DNA of 64,000 bases from Bisporella sp. PMI_857. Taxonomy: Eukaryota > Ascomycota > Leotiomycetes > Helotiales > Helotiaceae. A program made the position numbers and the translations under genes. Position 1 is the stretch's first letter. Each line of letters begins with the position of its first letter. The stretch spans positions 620,001 to 684,000 of the forward strand of contig JAJSPD010000009.1 in NCBI GenBank assembly GCA_021307315.1, given 5' to 3'. This document shows positions 22,816 through 33,193 of this stretch, piece by piece. Under the pieces are notes generated by a model that worked only from the letters and a program-made list of their open reading frames with translations, had not been told where the DNA came from and made no database searches.

Positions 22816-24369
22816 TTAGATAAGCAACCCCTGCTCAACCAGACTCTCTATATCACCCCCAGCAGCCCTGACGGCCCGTACAGCAGCCTGACTCAACTTC
22901 CTCCTCTTCTCCATTGCTTCTTTCTCACGCCTCGCCTTTGTCTTCGAGCTCCCTGATGGCGCGACGCCCGTCAGGATCTTCTTGCTATCACTCGGCGTGA
23001 AGTTCACAAAATCAACAGTCCCCATTGTTGGAGTTCTAGGTGTCGAGATCTTCTCGCGTTTCAATGTCTTCCGCTTTCGTACGTGGTGGGCCTTTGGAGA
23101 TGGCGACTCGGAGTCGCTGATCGTGCGACCATGTCTGGGGGCGCTATTAGGAGGATAAGAATGACGGGAATGCACGGGGCCATGCGGGCGGCGGCTGTGG
23201 TAGTTGTGTAGTTGTGGAGGCCCGAAGTAGCCGCCTTGTGGTCGGGGTTGGTGACGGTGAGGGGGAGACTGCACAACGAAGGGGGGTTGAGAAGAGTTGT
23301 TGGACATCTGTGTCATAAGTCTGGGCGGCATCTGCGGAGGGGCGAAGACTCGCTCGTTGGGTGTGTGTGAGAGGCCGTTTTGTAACTGGAATGCGAGGCT
23401 TTTGGTGGCTCGCTGAGGGTTGAAGTGCAAGGCTGTAGGAGAAGGTTGAGCTAATGGTGCGGTAGATGCATGATTCCACCATATTGGTGTGTCTCCCTCG
23501 GCTGCATATGAAGATGGGCTTCCATATATGTTTTGGTTGGATTGCGTTCGTGACCACCCAGTTGAGCGGTGATCTTGAGGAGTTGGGGGAAGAAGTGCAT
23601 GTTCAGATGATCCTGGCTGAGAGGCAGTTCCCCGTGAATTCGGGGTTGAGAGATGGGGAGTTGAGATAGGTGTATTGTAGGACACTGATGTTTGTTCAGA
23701 TAGTCTGCGAGAGCCACTTGTCGAAGCTTGCTCGTTGCTGTGCTCAACTTTGACAAATGCCGAGTCGATACTTGCTTTGATGGATGTATCTGATGGTGAT
23801 TGACCTATTTCGAAGTCAAATGTGGCAAGTTTATGCTCCCAGTCGGTGGATGTGCTTTTTTTGCGGGAGGCTGTAGGCGAGGAGCTGGCCTTGCGTATGG
23901 GGCTTCGGAGTTTTTCAAGACAATCTTGCGTTCGCTTTATCTTCTTGGAGACAGACTCGACGAGGCGGTTCTTCATTGAGTGAGTGGTGGTCGTCTGGGA
24001 TGGAGACGATGGGAGTGAATGACGAGCAAGGATGAAATCTGGAGGTGAATCGAGCCCGATACCCTCCAAGCTAAGGAGCTCACTATCAGAGATTGCAGCT
24101 CTGCCAGATGTTTCCGAGTACAATCCATATCCAAGATTTGATGAGGACCTTTTAGGATTCCATAACTCATCTATCCAGCCTGGCTGCAGATTTTCTGTAG
24201 AGTTGGATGCAAGCTCAGCACTTGAGCTCCCTACCCTTGATTCCACAGAGCTCAGATTCTCCGCGGGGCTTAGGTCCAGGAACTGGTCGAAGAAGTCGGC
24301 ACCAAGTTCCTCAAAATGCCCGAAGGCCGGTTTGTCATGTGAGTAGCCAGCTAGAACTGGGAAAGACAT
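22816..24369 (-). CDS. wetA: Conidiation regulator WetA
   Basis: An intronless 517-codon ORF. The N-terminus has the conserved acidic/aromatic motif LGADFFDQFLDLS. The middle is Ser/Pro/Thr-rich and disordered. The C-terminus is the WetA signature (VDFVNFTPSDSKKILTGVAP, then SGSSKTKARREKEAMEKRRK, then LSQAAVRAVRAAGGD). Length is close to Aspergillus WetA. Known role: third step of the brlA-abaA-wetA cascade, needed for spore-wall maturation, trehalose build-up and spore viability, acting in the nucleus on many spore genes. Its upstream region contains candidate AbaA and BrlA sites, listed separately. The downstream neighbour is the secreted-protein gene and the upstream one SDHAF2; no functional link is implied. 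Confidence 0.95.
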   Translation of the reverse strand: MSFPVLAGYSHDKPAFGHFEELGADFFDQFLDLSPAENLSSVESRVGSSSAELASNSTENLQPGWIDELWNPKRSSSNLGYGLYSETSGRAAISDSELLSLEGIGLDSPPDFILARHSLPSSPSQTTTTHSMKNRLVESVSKKIKRTQDCLEKLRSPIRKASSSPTASRKKSTSTDWEHKLATFDFEIGQSPSDTSIKASIDSAFVKVEHSNEQASTSGSRRLSEQTSVSYNTPISTPHLSTPNSRGTASQPGSSEHALLPPTPQDHRSTGWSRTQSNQNIYGSPSSYAAEGDTPIWWNHASTAPLAQPSPTALHFNPQRATKSLAFQLQNGLSHTPNERVFAPPQMPPRLMTQMSNNSSQPPFVVQSPPHRHQPRPQGGYFGPPQLHNYHSRRPHGPVHSRHSYPPNSAPRHGRTISDSESPSPKAHHVRKRKTLKREKISTPRTPTMGTVDFVNFTPSDSKKILTGVAPSGSSKTKARREKEAMEKRRKLSQAAVRAVRAAGGDIESLVEQGLLI

Positions 24370-24416
24370 GTTGCTGGATCAACAAAATGTTATGCAGAGA
24401 GAGGCTGATGAATGAG

Positions 24417-24423
24417 CAAGGGG
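24417..24423 (+). promoter_or_regulatory. Candidate BrlA response element
   Basis: CAAGGGG fits the BrlA response element consensus (C/A)(G/A)AGGG(G/A) and lies about 48 bp upstream of the wetA start codon. Confidence 0.4.
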
Positions 24424-24571
24424 GATTTGATGCAGGAACGCGGGTGCAGTGTGATGATGCAGGAGGTAGGGAGAGTAACGTGCAGCATGCAGGAAGAGTG
24501 TATTTATGAAAAGATATAATTCCAATACCCCAGCCATCAGTATTACGATGCATAATGGCACAAATTGGCGA

Positions 24572-25158
24572 GGAATGTGGATATAAATATGAATTTGGCC
24601 GATTATAGTCCATTTTGCTGAGATGTGAGATACAAAGAATTCTTCGGCAAGGCTTGTGACACAAAACGCTGTGGTTGGGCTAGGAATGTCTCCATTCTAG
24701 TCCAGACGGGATCGGCGGGGGAGAAACAATAACGTACAATTCGACAATCTAGATAGGGTGTGCATTGCACCACTTCTCTTTTCCCGCGTGAATAAAGAAG
24801 CAGCAATGATTCTGCGAAGGACTTCGCAGGACATGAATAAAGACCTGCTAAGAGGCAACATAATGACTATGTAATTCTCTTGACCTGCACAAAGACACAA
24901 AGGAGTGATATCTTGGTGGCTGGACGAAGAACGACAAAGACGCTTGCAAAATCGCAGATTCCGTGGTCCCCATCAACTCAGGAATGAATGATCTTGAGAA
25001 CCGTTTTCGACGATCGCTGCCTACTTCAGTAGCTTCAGCTGCTGCGACCCAATACAAATCGGGATAAGCTTTGGAGAGAAGTGGCGATAGGGCATAAGTG
25101 TCAAATGTGGGCAACAGATAAACTTTAGCTCTACTTATTAATAAGGTGGTCTGGAATG
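24572..25158. promoter_or_regulatory. Cluster of AbaA-type CATTCY sites upstream of wetA
   Basis: Five matches to CATTCY (either strand) occur at 24572, 24683, 24693, 24981 and 25153. Two of them form a divergent pair 4 nt apart (GGAATGTCTCCATTCT). With uniform base use about one match per kilobase is expected. AbaA (TEA/ATTS domain) binds CATTCY and activates wetA in Aspergillus. Confidence 0.45.
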
Positions 25159-25267
25159 GCAATTCTAAGAGAAGATCTCCCGTTCTCCAGTATCGAAGAG
25201 ACCTGAAGACTGTCTTCTTTAGTCAGCTTATAAAACTACATTTTACATATGTTCATTATCTGAAGGC

Positions 25268-26316
25268 TCATTGTGGTTGGTCGGTTTGGAATACAGGTGG
25301 CATAAAAGCCATGCCTTCATGATTGTAAGCGAAGATAGACTTGTGAGGTATAAGAAAACTTACCACCACCGCCTGTTCCTTGGACGCCTTGGTTTAATCC
25401 TTCCCCACCAACGCCTGCATGTGCCTCATGAACACCTCCTGCCGAGCGAGAAATTACATGCCGTCTCAGCATAGCCAGTATCTCGCTGTTCTTCCATCTC
25501 GTTGGAACTGGCCTATATGCAGGCTTGAAAGTACCAATTGTCTGCGCCCATTCTCCGCTCCTTGGTTGAACTGACGAATTCTGCTCCTTACTCTTCACAG
25601 TATCTGTTGCAATTTGTTGCCCTTTCGCAGTACCGTCCGCTATTTTTTGTGAAGTCGGCGCAGGCTCCTGGGTCGCCCAGTAGTATATGTCCCAGTCATT
25701 CTCATCCAAGAATTTGTCATATTGTGCCATTTGGCTTGGGGTCATTTTCGAAAGATGTGAATCTGCGAATGTCGACATTAAGAGATCACTTTCCAAAGTA
25801 CCTCTCTTCCTGCTTTGATCTATTTGGAAGGATTGTTAGTCTCTAGCTCTCCAATTTCAGTGGAGTCTGCGAACATAGTAATCTAGCTCTCATGGTATTC
25901 GGATCCTCCCTAGTTCGGCGTAAAGGCTCAATCTTGAATTTTGCTCCTTGCATTTCTCCAACCCCCATCTCAGTATTCGGGCCCGTCTCTGGTTCGCCAT
26001 TCTGGGTGCCTCCTGTCATGCGCTCCGTATTCTTTGGGCTTGAGACTTTTGGGACAAACTTTCCGTCCACAGATGAAATGGACTCAGGCGGGGCATTTCC
26101 TTTACCTATGGAGGGCATTTCGTTTGAGATTGTAGAATTTGTATTCGCCATACGAGGGTTGAGGAGCTTTTCGGATTGTATCTTGCGGTGCTCCTCTGTG
26201 CCTTCATGCCTTCGAGTATTCTCAGTTCCTGCAAGTCGCCGAGATGTTGTAGAAATTCTGCTAGTGAAGACCATTGATGGTCTTACTGAGCGAGTAGCTA
26301 TCCTCACAGATGACAT
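25268..26316 (-). CDS. SDHAF2: Succinate dehydrogenase assembly factor 2 (Sdh5/Emi5)
   Basis: Exons 26316..25875, 25819..25364 and 25314..25268 give 314 residues. The N-terminus is Arg/Ser-rich without acids ([15 protein letters not shown], then [12 protein letters not shown]), a mitochondrial targeting sequence. The conserved core crosses the first intron: [20 protein letters not shown], then [20 protein letters not shown], and [20 protein letters not shown]. The C-terminus ([10 protein letters not shown]) was recovered by splicing. Family role: attachment of FAD to the succinate dehydrogenase flavoprotein subunit in the mitochondrial matrix. The first intron starts GTTCGC, an unusual donor, but has branch GACTAAC and is required to join the conserved core. 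A Met 16 codons upstream (MCFFPPK) is an alternative start. Confidence 0.94.
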
Positions 26317-26863
26317 TTTCGAATTGATAAAACAAGAAAACGCCTTTGGGGGAAAGAAGCACAAGATGTCAAAGGTTGTGTCAAGAATCTAACGATATTT
26401 TGTCAGTAAATATCGAAGCCGAGGATGCATGGGGGTTGACATCATGATTTAGCGCCGTGGAGTAAGGAATTATAGAGCCACACCCAGGTTTTGTTTCTTT
26501 CCTAGGTCCTCAGACTCATCCTCCTTATTGCTGAGAGAGGTCCTTCAGCTTCGGAGAAGACAAAAAGAAAGGGCACATTATGCACCCAGATTTCAAGGCA
26601 ATATTAGTTCGAACTGAATACTGAAAGTCCACATTTTAAATACCGTCTATCTGCTCTCTTTCCTTCCAATCGGCGTCATTAGAAAAAGTAATTGCTGACA
26701 TATTTTGCAGTGCGATTATATATTCAAGCTAACTCTTATGAAGCTCAAGTAATGACGGTACATAATATATGGCAATTAGCTCAGGTATTCAATATTATCA
26801 TCAGTCATCTTCAATAGACTCCTTATCAGAAACCTCTGATGTATAATTTCCGTCTACATTTTC
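26317..26863. other. Intergenic region
   Basis: This is the SDHAF2 promoter and the 3' flank of the disordered-protein gene. It is AT-rich and no gene is seen. Confidence 0.5.
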
Positions 26864-29092
26864 CTACGTCACTCTACTGCGTCTTTTCCTGCCTAAAAAG
26901 CTTCCACCAAGATGCAGAGCCTTCCCTTTGGGCTCCGAGAGTTTTACCTTCGTGCCAAAAGGTGTTTGCCTTGTAAATATTGTCTTTGCAGGCATTGTTG
27001 ACGGGCCTTGCGAGTTCTGGTCCACATTTCCACCCATGGAAGCCCGTGTAAGATCTCGGTTTGAAGAAACCGATGCTATTCCATTGATTCGAGTTGGGGT
27101 CTGAATGTAGTTTGGTAGATCATCTACCCTTGGGATCTGTTCAACCTGCTCCCCATTTCCACGCAATCAGGAGCTCATGGATTGAGATTCCGAGCGAGGT
27201 GTCTCTGTAATAGATGGATTGGCATATATCGATGAAGAAGAATGCATCGTCTTCTTGACACAGATAACCGATAAATCGTGCCGACAATGAGAATTGGAGC
27301 GGATGGATTCGTCATCGCTGTCACTAAAGACAAATTTCCTCCAGACCTCCTCTGGGTCTGGGCTTGGGTCTGGTGTCGACTCTTTAACAGCAGTTGTCTT
27401 GCTCATGGACTCTCTAGTATTTATCACAGTTTGTGACTGTGGTGTGGCCTTGGTAGAACAGTTCAGCTCGACCGTGGATTCACCTTTGATGCCGTCATTC
27501 CTATATTTTGCTTGCTCTCTCGACTTGGTGTACTTCTGCTTCGCCAATTCATGGTGGTCATAAAGAATACGATGAGTAGAATCGTCTCCTTCACTATGTA
27601 AATCCCCAATCTCTTCATCTATTAGACTTATCACTTTCGATTGAGACAATGGAGCCCTTGCGGGGGAATGGGTTTCAACCCAGCTAAACTGTCTATATTC
27701 AGCGCTGATACCTGGACTTATAGAAATATTTGATTGGTAAAACTGGTCATCGTTATCATCTTGAGTGTGTCCTTCTCCGCTGAGATCTCCTATCCAGGTC
27801 TCCCAGATCTCATTATCCAGTATTTGCGAGTTAGGAACCACAGGTTTCTGTCTCCCTATTTGGACTGCTATGCTGTCAGCCAGTTCGGTGGGACTGGAAT
27901 GTAACAGCGAGAATACTCTTAAGCTTTGTGGTTTGGGATGTTGCACTGATACCGGAGACGTTAAGAACCGAATATCGCCATTCGAATGTATTCCATCTTG
28001 GTCAAGCTCCGCTAGTAAATTATTTGAACCCCGCACAGAATTGCCTATAATAGAGAGACGCCTGCTAAAGAGACCTTTCTCCGCTTCTAATATGCTTCTC
28101 TTTGACATAGGGCGGCCCAAGTAAGGAGTGGCTAGCTTCTCCTCCAACGCATATGTGCCTTTTTCTGCGATTGCCGAGTCTCCAGTAGAACTCTTCCGAT
28201 TATTCCACATATAAGGGGATCGCAACGGATCACCTTGGCTGTCTAATAACATAACATCCGAAGATGAGACATACGAACTCAGCAACTGCGTATGGGAAGA
28301 GCTACGTTGTCTCTGGCTATTGGCCGAGCTGGAGCCAATTCCGGTTTGGACGACTCGATCACCAATAGCAATCCTCACGTCGTGCTTCCTTTGCATTGGT
28401 AATCGGTTTAGTGTGTCCGTCTGGCAAGGAGAGTATGGCTTCGTGTTCGTCATAAATGCAGGCAATTGAATGTTTGACTTAGAGCTGTATCGTGCTCGGC
28501 GCCTATCTGTAACAGTCCGGCGTCTGCCAATCTGATCACCATATGTAGAAGGAAATTGAAAATTTACGGGCCGCTGCATCGCAATACCAACCCAGTCCTC
28601 CTTATTTAGTAGTCGCCTTCTTTTTTCGAATGTGGTCTCTTGGCATATATTGAGCGCCTTCTGTCCAGCCATTGAAGGATTACGCAGTCGTTTTCTATCC
28701 ATTGGCTCTGGAGTTGCATCGTACAAGTCATCTTGTAGTGTGGGCACTGGTTCACTCTTGAGCTTAAACCTGTCATCTGTTGGCTGATATGAGTCGGATT
28801 TTCGAGAGTGCCGTATGGCTGATTTATTACGCATAGAAAACTTCGGCGACGGTTGTGGAAAGAAGGAGATACCTTTCTCACCTCTGTGCGTATCTTCTCG
28901 GGAAATAGATCTAGATACGTGACTGCGACCACTCTCGGCAGGATTTCCAAATACTATCCACCCTCGGGGATTTTTTCTCTGTTCGGACGTTCTATGGCCA
29001 GTCTTTGCTTTGGCAAAGTGTTCCCTCTGTCGAGCGGTCAAGTCCCCTTGCTTGCGGGTGCCTCTGAATAGTCGTCCTCCAGTCCAGTTCAT
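26864..29092 (-). CDS. Conserved fungal disordered protein with an in-frame TGA
   Basis: A 641-codon ORF (29092..27167) begins MNWTGGRLFRGTRKQ and ARQREHFAKAKTGH, an N-terminal motif that recurs in uncharacterised ascomycete proteins. The rest is polar, basic and disordered, with nuclear-type basic patches (DRKRLRN, KRRRLL) and an acidic segment DPEEVWRKFVFSDSDDES near the end. A TGA at 27167-27169 ends the frame, but the same frame continues for 100 more codons to 26864 with conserved-looking sequence (TPFGTKVKLSEPKGKALHLG, then GSFLGRKRRSR). Either the TGA is removed by a 114-nt in-frame intron (27259..27146, weak GTCAAG donor, CTGAT branch, GCAG acceptor), read through, or is a true truncation. 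The function is unknown. Confidence 0.75.
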
Positions 29093-31622
29093 CGGAAATA
29101 CACCTGATCATTCTAAAACGTGATGTAAAGTAACAAAGAATCAAGAATTAACAAACAGTCATAGGGGGTATTAGTTAGTGGCTCGTTTGGCAGATGAGTC
29201 AACACGTTTCCATTCAGTAAGCCGGCCAAAGCATATCTGGAAAAAGTAAGAGCAGTACATGATCAATAAGGTAAGAGCTTCCCACGAAGCAACCTCACTT
29301 AAGATGGTTACCAGAATGAGCAAATTTCGTAATAGAAAATAGTTTCATCTTGAAAGAACTTCGTAGGAAATGTATGCCTACAAATATACCGTGTCGCTTT
29401 TCAAGAAAAGGAGTGTTTTCCTACACAGGGAGTTCTGACATGAGATGAAAAACGTACCAATTTTACAAAATTTAAATATCGAAAAACAAAATAGTACACT
29501 AGGGCCACGGCGCTTAATGTATACCATGTATATGAGACTTGATTCTGCTTTCTGCAAATTGAATCTTAAGTGCTTCTCTCATTGATGGACCTCGGTGGAT
29601 ATTCGTCGATGTGTGGTTGCATTTGGTACGTAGGAAAGTCTAGATTGAGAATTACATCAGTGTAACTTCCACACTTGTTGTTTTCAAGGGATATTGCTGT
29701 GCGCAAACATCTCGAAGATGAGCAGATTCATACCAATGTCTCCGAACCTATCGTACAATTATACTTAAGATTTGTGTTTTGCCTAGCTTCGCGTTCACTC
29801 ACACTTTCACCAAAATCGAAGCGAATGTGATCTCCAAATCAGACATTAAAGGTGCAGAAATATCAGAATTTCTGCCTAAAAATTATATAAGCGCTGATAC
29901 TCACTGTAGTAATACTTTCTAAGTGCAGTTCTCAAGTATCCATTACCAATCTGCCACTCTTTGTTCTGTCCAGTCCCCCGAACACAGCCGTACCTCCTGA
30001 ACGCATAAGGTCACGGGCTAACTATATTTTTATGGCATCATTCTCATTACATACTCTTTCATGGTTTTGTTATCATGACTGAACTCAGGAACTTTACCAT
30101 CTTTGACTGGGTAAATACAGTTCAGGTGCTGGCGAGTGCTGCACGAGGTGTCTTCATGTTATGTGATGCTTTGCGCACGCTTCTTATTCGAACTTCGTTC
30201 GCTTTTCATTATAGAGCGAATCTTCTCTACGTATACAGCGGTGTGCGAATGCTTCCTGAAGCCAACGGGGAGGTTCGGGGGTCAGCAGGCAGTAGATCTC
30301 TGAATGTGTCCCAATAAGTCCATCTTTGTTCGTGCCCACCATGAACTCTCATGGGTCTAAGAATGCTTCCCATGCTAGCCATCAGCCCATCCGACCAGGA
30401 AGAGCAAATGCAATTCTGAGCGAAAAAGTGAAGTCAATAAGCAATTCTCAGCTTTTGCAAATGGCATCCACACCCCGGCCGATAACAATCAATCGAGAGC
30501 CTTTCTTCTTTTTAGTGTGGCCGACTTGAAAATCGCGTTCATCCTGCGAAGGTTGTAAACAAGCTTTATCCATGCTTAATATGCATTGGCTGCTTGATAA
30601 TCCATGCCGATTGTAGTATGCCAGCTCTTGTAGTAACGGATACGCCTAAAACAGCCAATTTTTTGATTGGAAAGTTTTGGCTTCCTGAATTTGATACAAG
30701 GAGGTGTAGGGCTGTAGTTATTTTCTGTGCATGCTAGATTTCGGTAATAATCTTGCGAATACTGAATATAAGACATCTTCAGCGTGCTAGCCTGGCCTTC
30801 AAATGAATTTTCTGTATTGCTGATTGCATCATCGTTTCTTGCTGCTTCATCTAGCATGGTGCCTACCTTTTCCCTGACTAACACTACTAAAAATCAAAGC
30901 ATTTTACTTTAATGACGCGGCCAATCCCGTTCTTAAGCCTGTATATGAGCAGAAGGATGTTTTTTATTGAATATGGTGACTGATCTCAATATAGGCAAAG
31001 CTTGAGCTTGAGCTTGATCGGGAAAGATACACATAATTGCCAGGTGCAAGGGAACCATAACTTGGCGATCAATGTAGAGAAGACTATCTTTGACTGCAGA
31101 CACAAAAGTATTATCTATATTCGTTTCATCTTTCTCTTTAATGCATCAAATCTTACCGCACATTGAGAATATAGTTCTGAGAATCATTAGTTGCCATCAA
31201 AGACGACGAAATGCCAAAGTTGATGCTTAGAGGAAGTTTTAAGGACGGTGCTTACTCATATCTAATTGTGCATGGCTGTGAACTGGACAATTGTTGCTAG
31301 GAAAAAGTCTTACAGATTTGCCCTATGATCCTGCATGAACTGCCTGCCTAACTCTGATATAATTTATTACCAATAATAAGCGTCCCATTCTGTTTATTCT
31401 GCGCACGAATGGGGGCAATATTTGTTGATATCTCACCTTCACAAGGCTCAATATTTGGTAGTGAAATGTCTATGCGAAGAACGATGGAGGAGCAACAGCG
31501 TGAGTAGTGGTGGCAGGGGTGGTTGGTAGTTGATGTTACCCCACATATCGACGGAGCTTACTCGCGCCTATAATGAGGTTAAGAGATATAATAATAGTCC
31601 GACGGGCACAAACAGAACACAC
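29093..31622. other. 2.5-kb gene-poor region before the tRNA gene
   Basis: This is the longest gap in the window. Open frames are short (81 codons or fewer on the plus strand up to 30317; 102 on the minus strand at 30576-30884) and show no domain or splice structure. A GAGCTT triplet repeat lies at about 31002-31019. It is possibly old decayed sequence. Confidence 0.5.
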
Positions 31623-31730
31623 GGTGGTGTGGTGTAATGGTAGCACGTGACGTTGTGGAGGTTGGTATTCCAGTATGAATCTCAACGAGACAGGTCCGTT
31701 TCAATCTGGGTTCGATTCCCAGCACCGCCA
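31623..31730 (+). tRNA. tRNA-His (GTG) with a 37-nt intron
   Basis: Acceptor arms GGTGGTG (31623-31629) and CACCGCC (31723-31729) pair with one G-T wobble, discriminator A at 31730. The D arm is GTGT/AATGGTA/GCAC and the T arm CTGGG/TTCGATT/CCCAG. The anticodon loop reads TT-GTG-G (anticodon 31655-31657), and CGTTGTGG is characteristic of eukaryotic tRNA-His. A 37-nt intron (31659..31695) sits after position 37, the standard nuclear site. The anticodon stem TGACG/CGTTT has one T-T mismatch and one G-T pair at its outer end. A20 discriminator of A is expected for eukaryotic tRNA-His, whose extra G is added after transcription. Confidence 0.82.
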
Positions 31731-31778
31731 AATTTGGCTTGAAGTGTAGGTGGTTAAATTCCACCAAGTTGACTACTC

Positions 31779-31798
31779 TTTTTTTTTTTTTTTTTTTT
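31779..31798 (+). terminator. T20 tract, RNA polymerase III terminator
   Basis: An uninterrupted run of 20 T starts 48 bp after the mature tRNA end, and no run of four T occurs between, so it is the first strong Pol III stop. Its length is far more than termination needs. Confidence 0.65.
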
Positions 31799-32240
31799 CG
31801 CTCGCTTCTATTTTCTGTTTTTGTGTTTCGCTTGGTGAGGTTTGTACCAAAAACTGCAAACTTAAAATTTGGTCGTAGCTTTTGGGGCATAAAGCAGAGC
31901 AGTTTTATCAAAGTTATCGGTATATTCTTGATTATGATACCTTTTATATTCCCTTCTCTACCAGTGTAGAAGGTGTAGATTTATCTTTATCTTCGGGAAT
32001 ACCTCAAGCCTTCCAATCCAACAAGAGATGATCTTTCTATATCACGTGTAGTATACTGGATCTCCTTTTCGTGCCTGCATTTCAAAGATGTCGCTATTCG
32101 CGTGTCTGCGAACTGATTTAATCTATAGAAATAGTTTTAATATGCTCTAAGCTCAAGGCTCGCTCCCATTTATGGACTTCGAGGCAGGATCGACGAAATT
32201 GTTTTGGTGGCATCTGTAGGTGGATGACGCACCAGCCACA

Positions 32241-32270
32241 CCCCCCCCCCCCCCCCCCCCCCAAAAAAAA
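32241..32270 (+). repeat. C22-A8 homopolymer tract
   Basis: 22 C followed directly by 8 A. It is about 370 bp upstream of the small conserved gene. Exact length is prone to sequencing error. Confidence 0.8.
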
Positions 32271-32638
32271 CGTCACCAATGCTCAAAGGGCAGCATCTAT
32301 TAAAAAAAAACCTCCAATGGGAAGTAGCTGAGAGCTATCTTGACAAATAGCATTACACAGATGCTCGCAAGGGAATATCAGGCCACACATTCAGAGATAA
32401 TTAACTGTGGAGGGTGATCACGGTCAAACACCCAGCCTCGTTAGGAGCTCTCTCCGGCTCTGACGTCAACGTCAGAGTTGTGAATCCTTCCATATAGTCC
32501 TTCATCATCTTAATCTTTTCAACTTAATTTTCAATTCTTTTCGAGCTCATATCCGCACAAAGCCTTCGAGCAGCAATACTAAACCTTTCATGAAACGTTA
32601 GTGAAGTTATCAACTTGTTTAAATAATACAGCACCAAC

Positions 32639-33193
32639 ATGGCAACCTCCAACCCAAACCAATATGATTCAGAGCGTGGGCTTGCTTTGCAAAAGTACCT
32701 CCTACTACATTCTCAACATAATGCGCTCCAGAAGCATCTTTCTCAAATCACCCCATCGATGCCAACAACAACTTCTCCATTTGGCACCCAGCATGCCTCA
32801 CACCAACAGTCTATGTCAATCTCGACCTCACCATCTGATGATGGTTACCTCTCATCATCCCCACCCACTCATAGTCGCTTTCATCAAAGAACTGGTAGTA
32901 CCGACATGAGCCCCTCAAGACCTAAGATTGTCAAACGACGATTTTCTTTGCCAGACATAATGGAACAGAGCATCGTGGATGAGGTTGCTCTGGAGGAATT
33001 GAAGTTGAAGAATGTTAACCAACAAATAAAAGGAACTTTGACCGAACTGCTCAACTGCCAAAGTGTACGAAAAGATGACAGATATCGGAAATGGGTCCAA
33101 ACAAGACTGATGGATGCGGAGAGGGAATTAAAGGGCACAAGAAGTCGCAGTGGTGACCAACGGAGGATGAGTGTGGAGCTGGGAATGTTCTGA
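32639..33193 (+). CDS. Small conserved fungal protein, unknown function
   Basis: A single 184-codon ORF. The N-terminal half is Gln/Ser/His/Pro-rich and disordered (residues 1-95). The C-terminal half is a charged helical block: RPKIVKRRFSLPDIMEQSIV, then DEVALEELKLKNVNQQIKG, then TLTELLNCQSVRKDDRYRKW and VQTRLMDAERELKG. It probably forms coiled-coil or helical pairs and contains an RRFSLP motif that could be a basophilic kinase or 14-3-3 site. I recognise no named family, though the helical block has the look of a conserved ascomycete protein. The ATG chosen has ACCAACATGG context, good for fungi. Confidence 0.8.
   Translation: MATSNPNQYDSERGLALQKYLLLHSQHNALQKHLSQITPSMPTTTSPFGTQHASHQQSMSISTSPSDDGYLSSSPPTHSRFHQRTGSTDMSPSRPKIVKRRFSLPDIMEQSIVDEVALEELKLKNVNQQIKGTLTELLNCQSVRKDDRYRKWVQTRLMDAERELKGTRSRSGDQRRMSVELGMF

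Larger units (their letters stand above)
24370..25267. other. wetA upstream region
   Basis: This 0.9-kb stretch between wetA and the 3' end of SDHAF2 contains no exon that I can support. It serves as the wetA promoter and 5' leader and holds the candidate regulatory sites listed separately. Confidence 0.6.
31731..32638. other. Intergenic region, tRNA to small conserved gene
   Basis: Apart from the T20 tract and the C22A8 tract listed separately, this 0.9 kb holds only the presumed promoter of the next gene (32639). No exon is supported. Confidence 0.5.

Noticed and set aside
29093..31622. Possible gene in the long gap
   Set aside because: All frames are short, lack domains and cannot be joined with credible splice sites.
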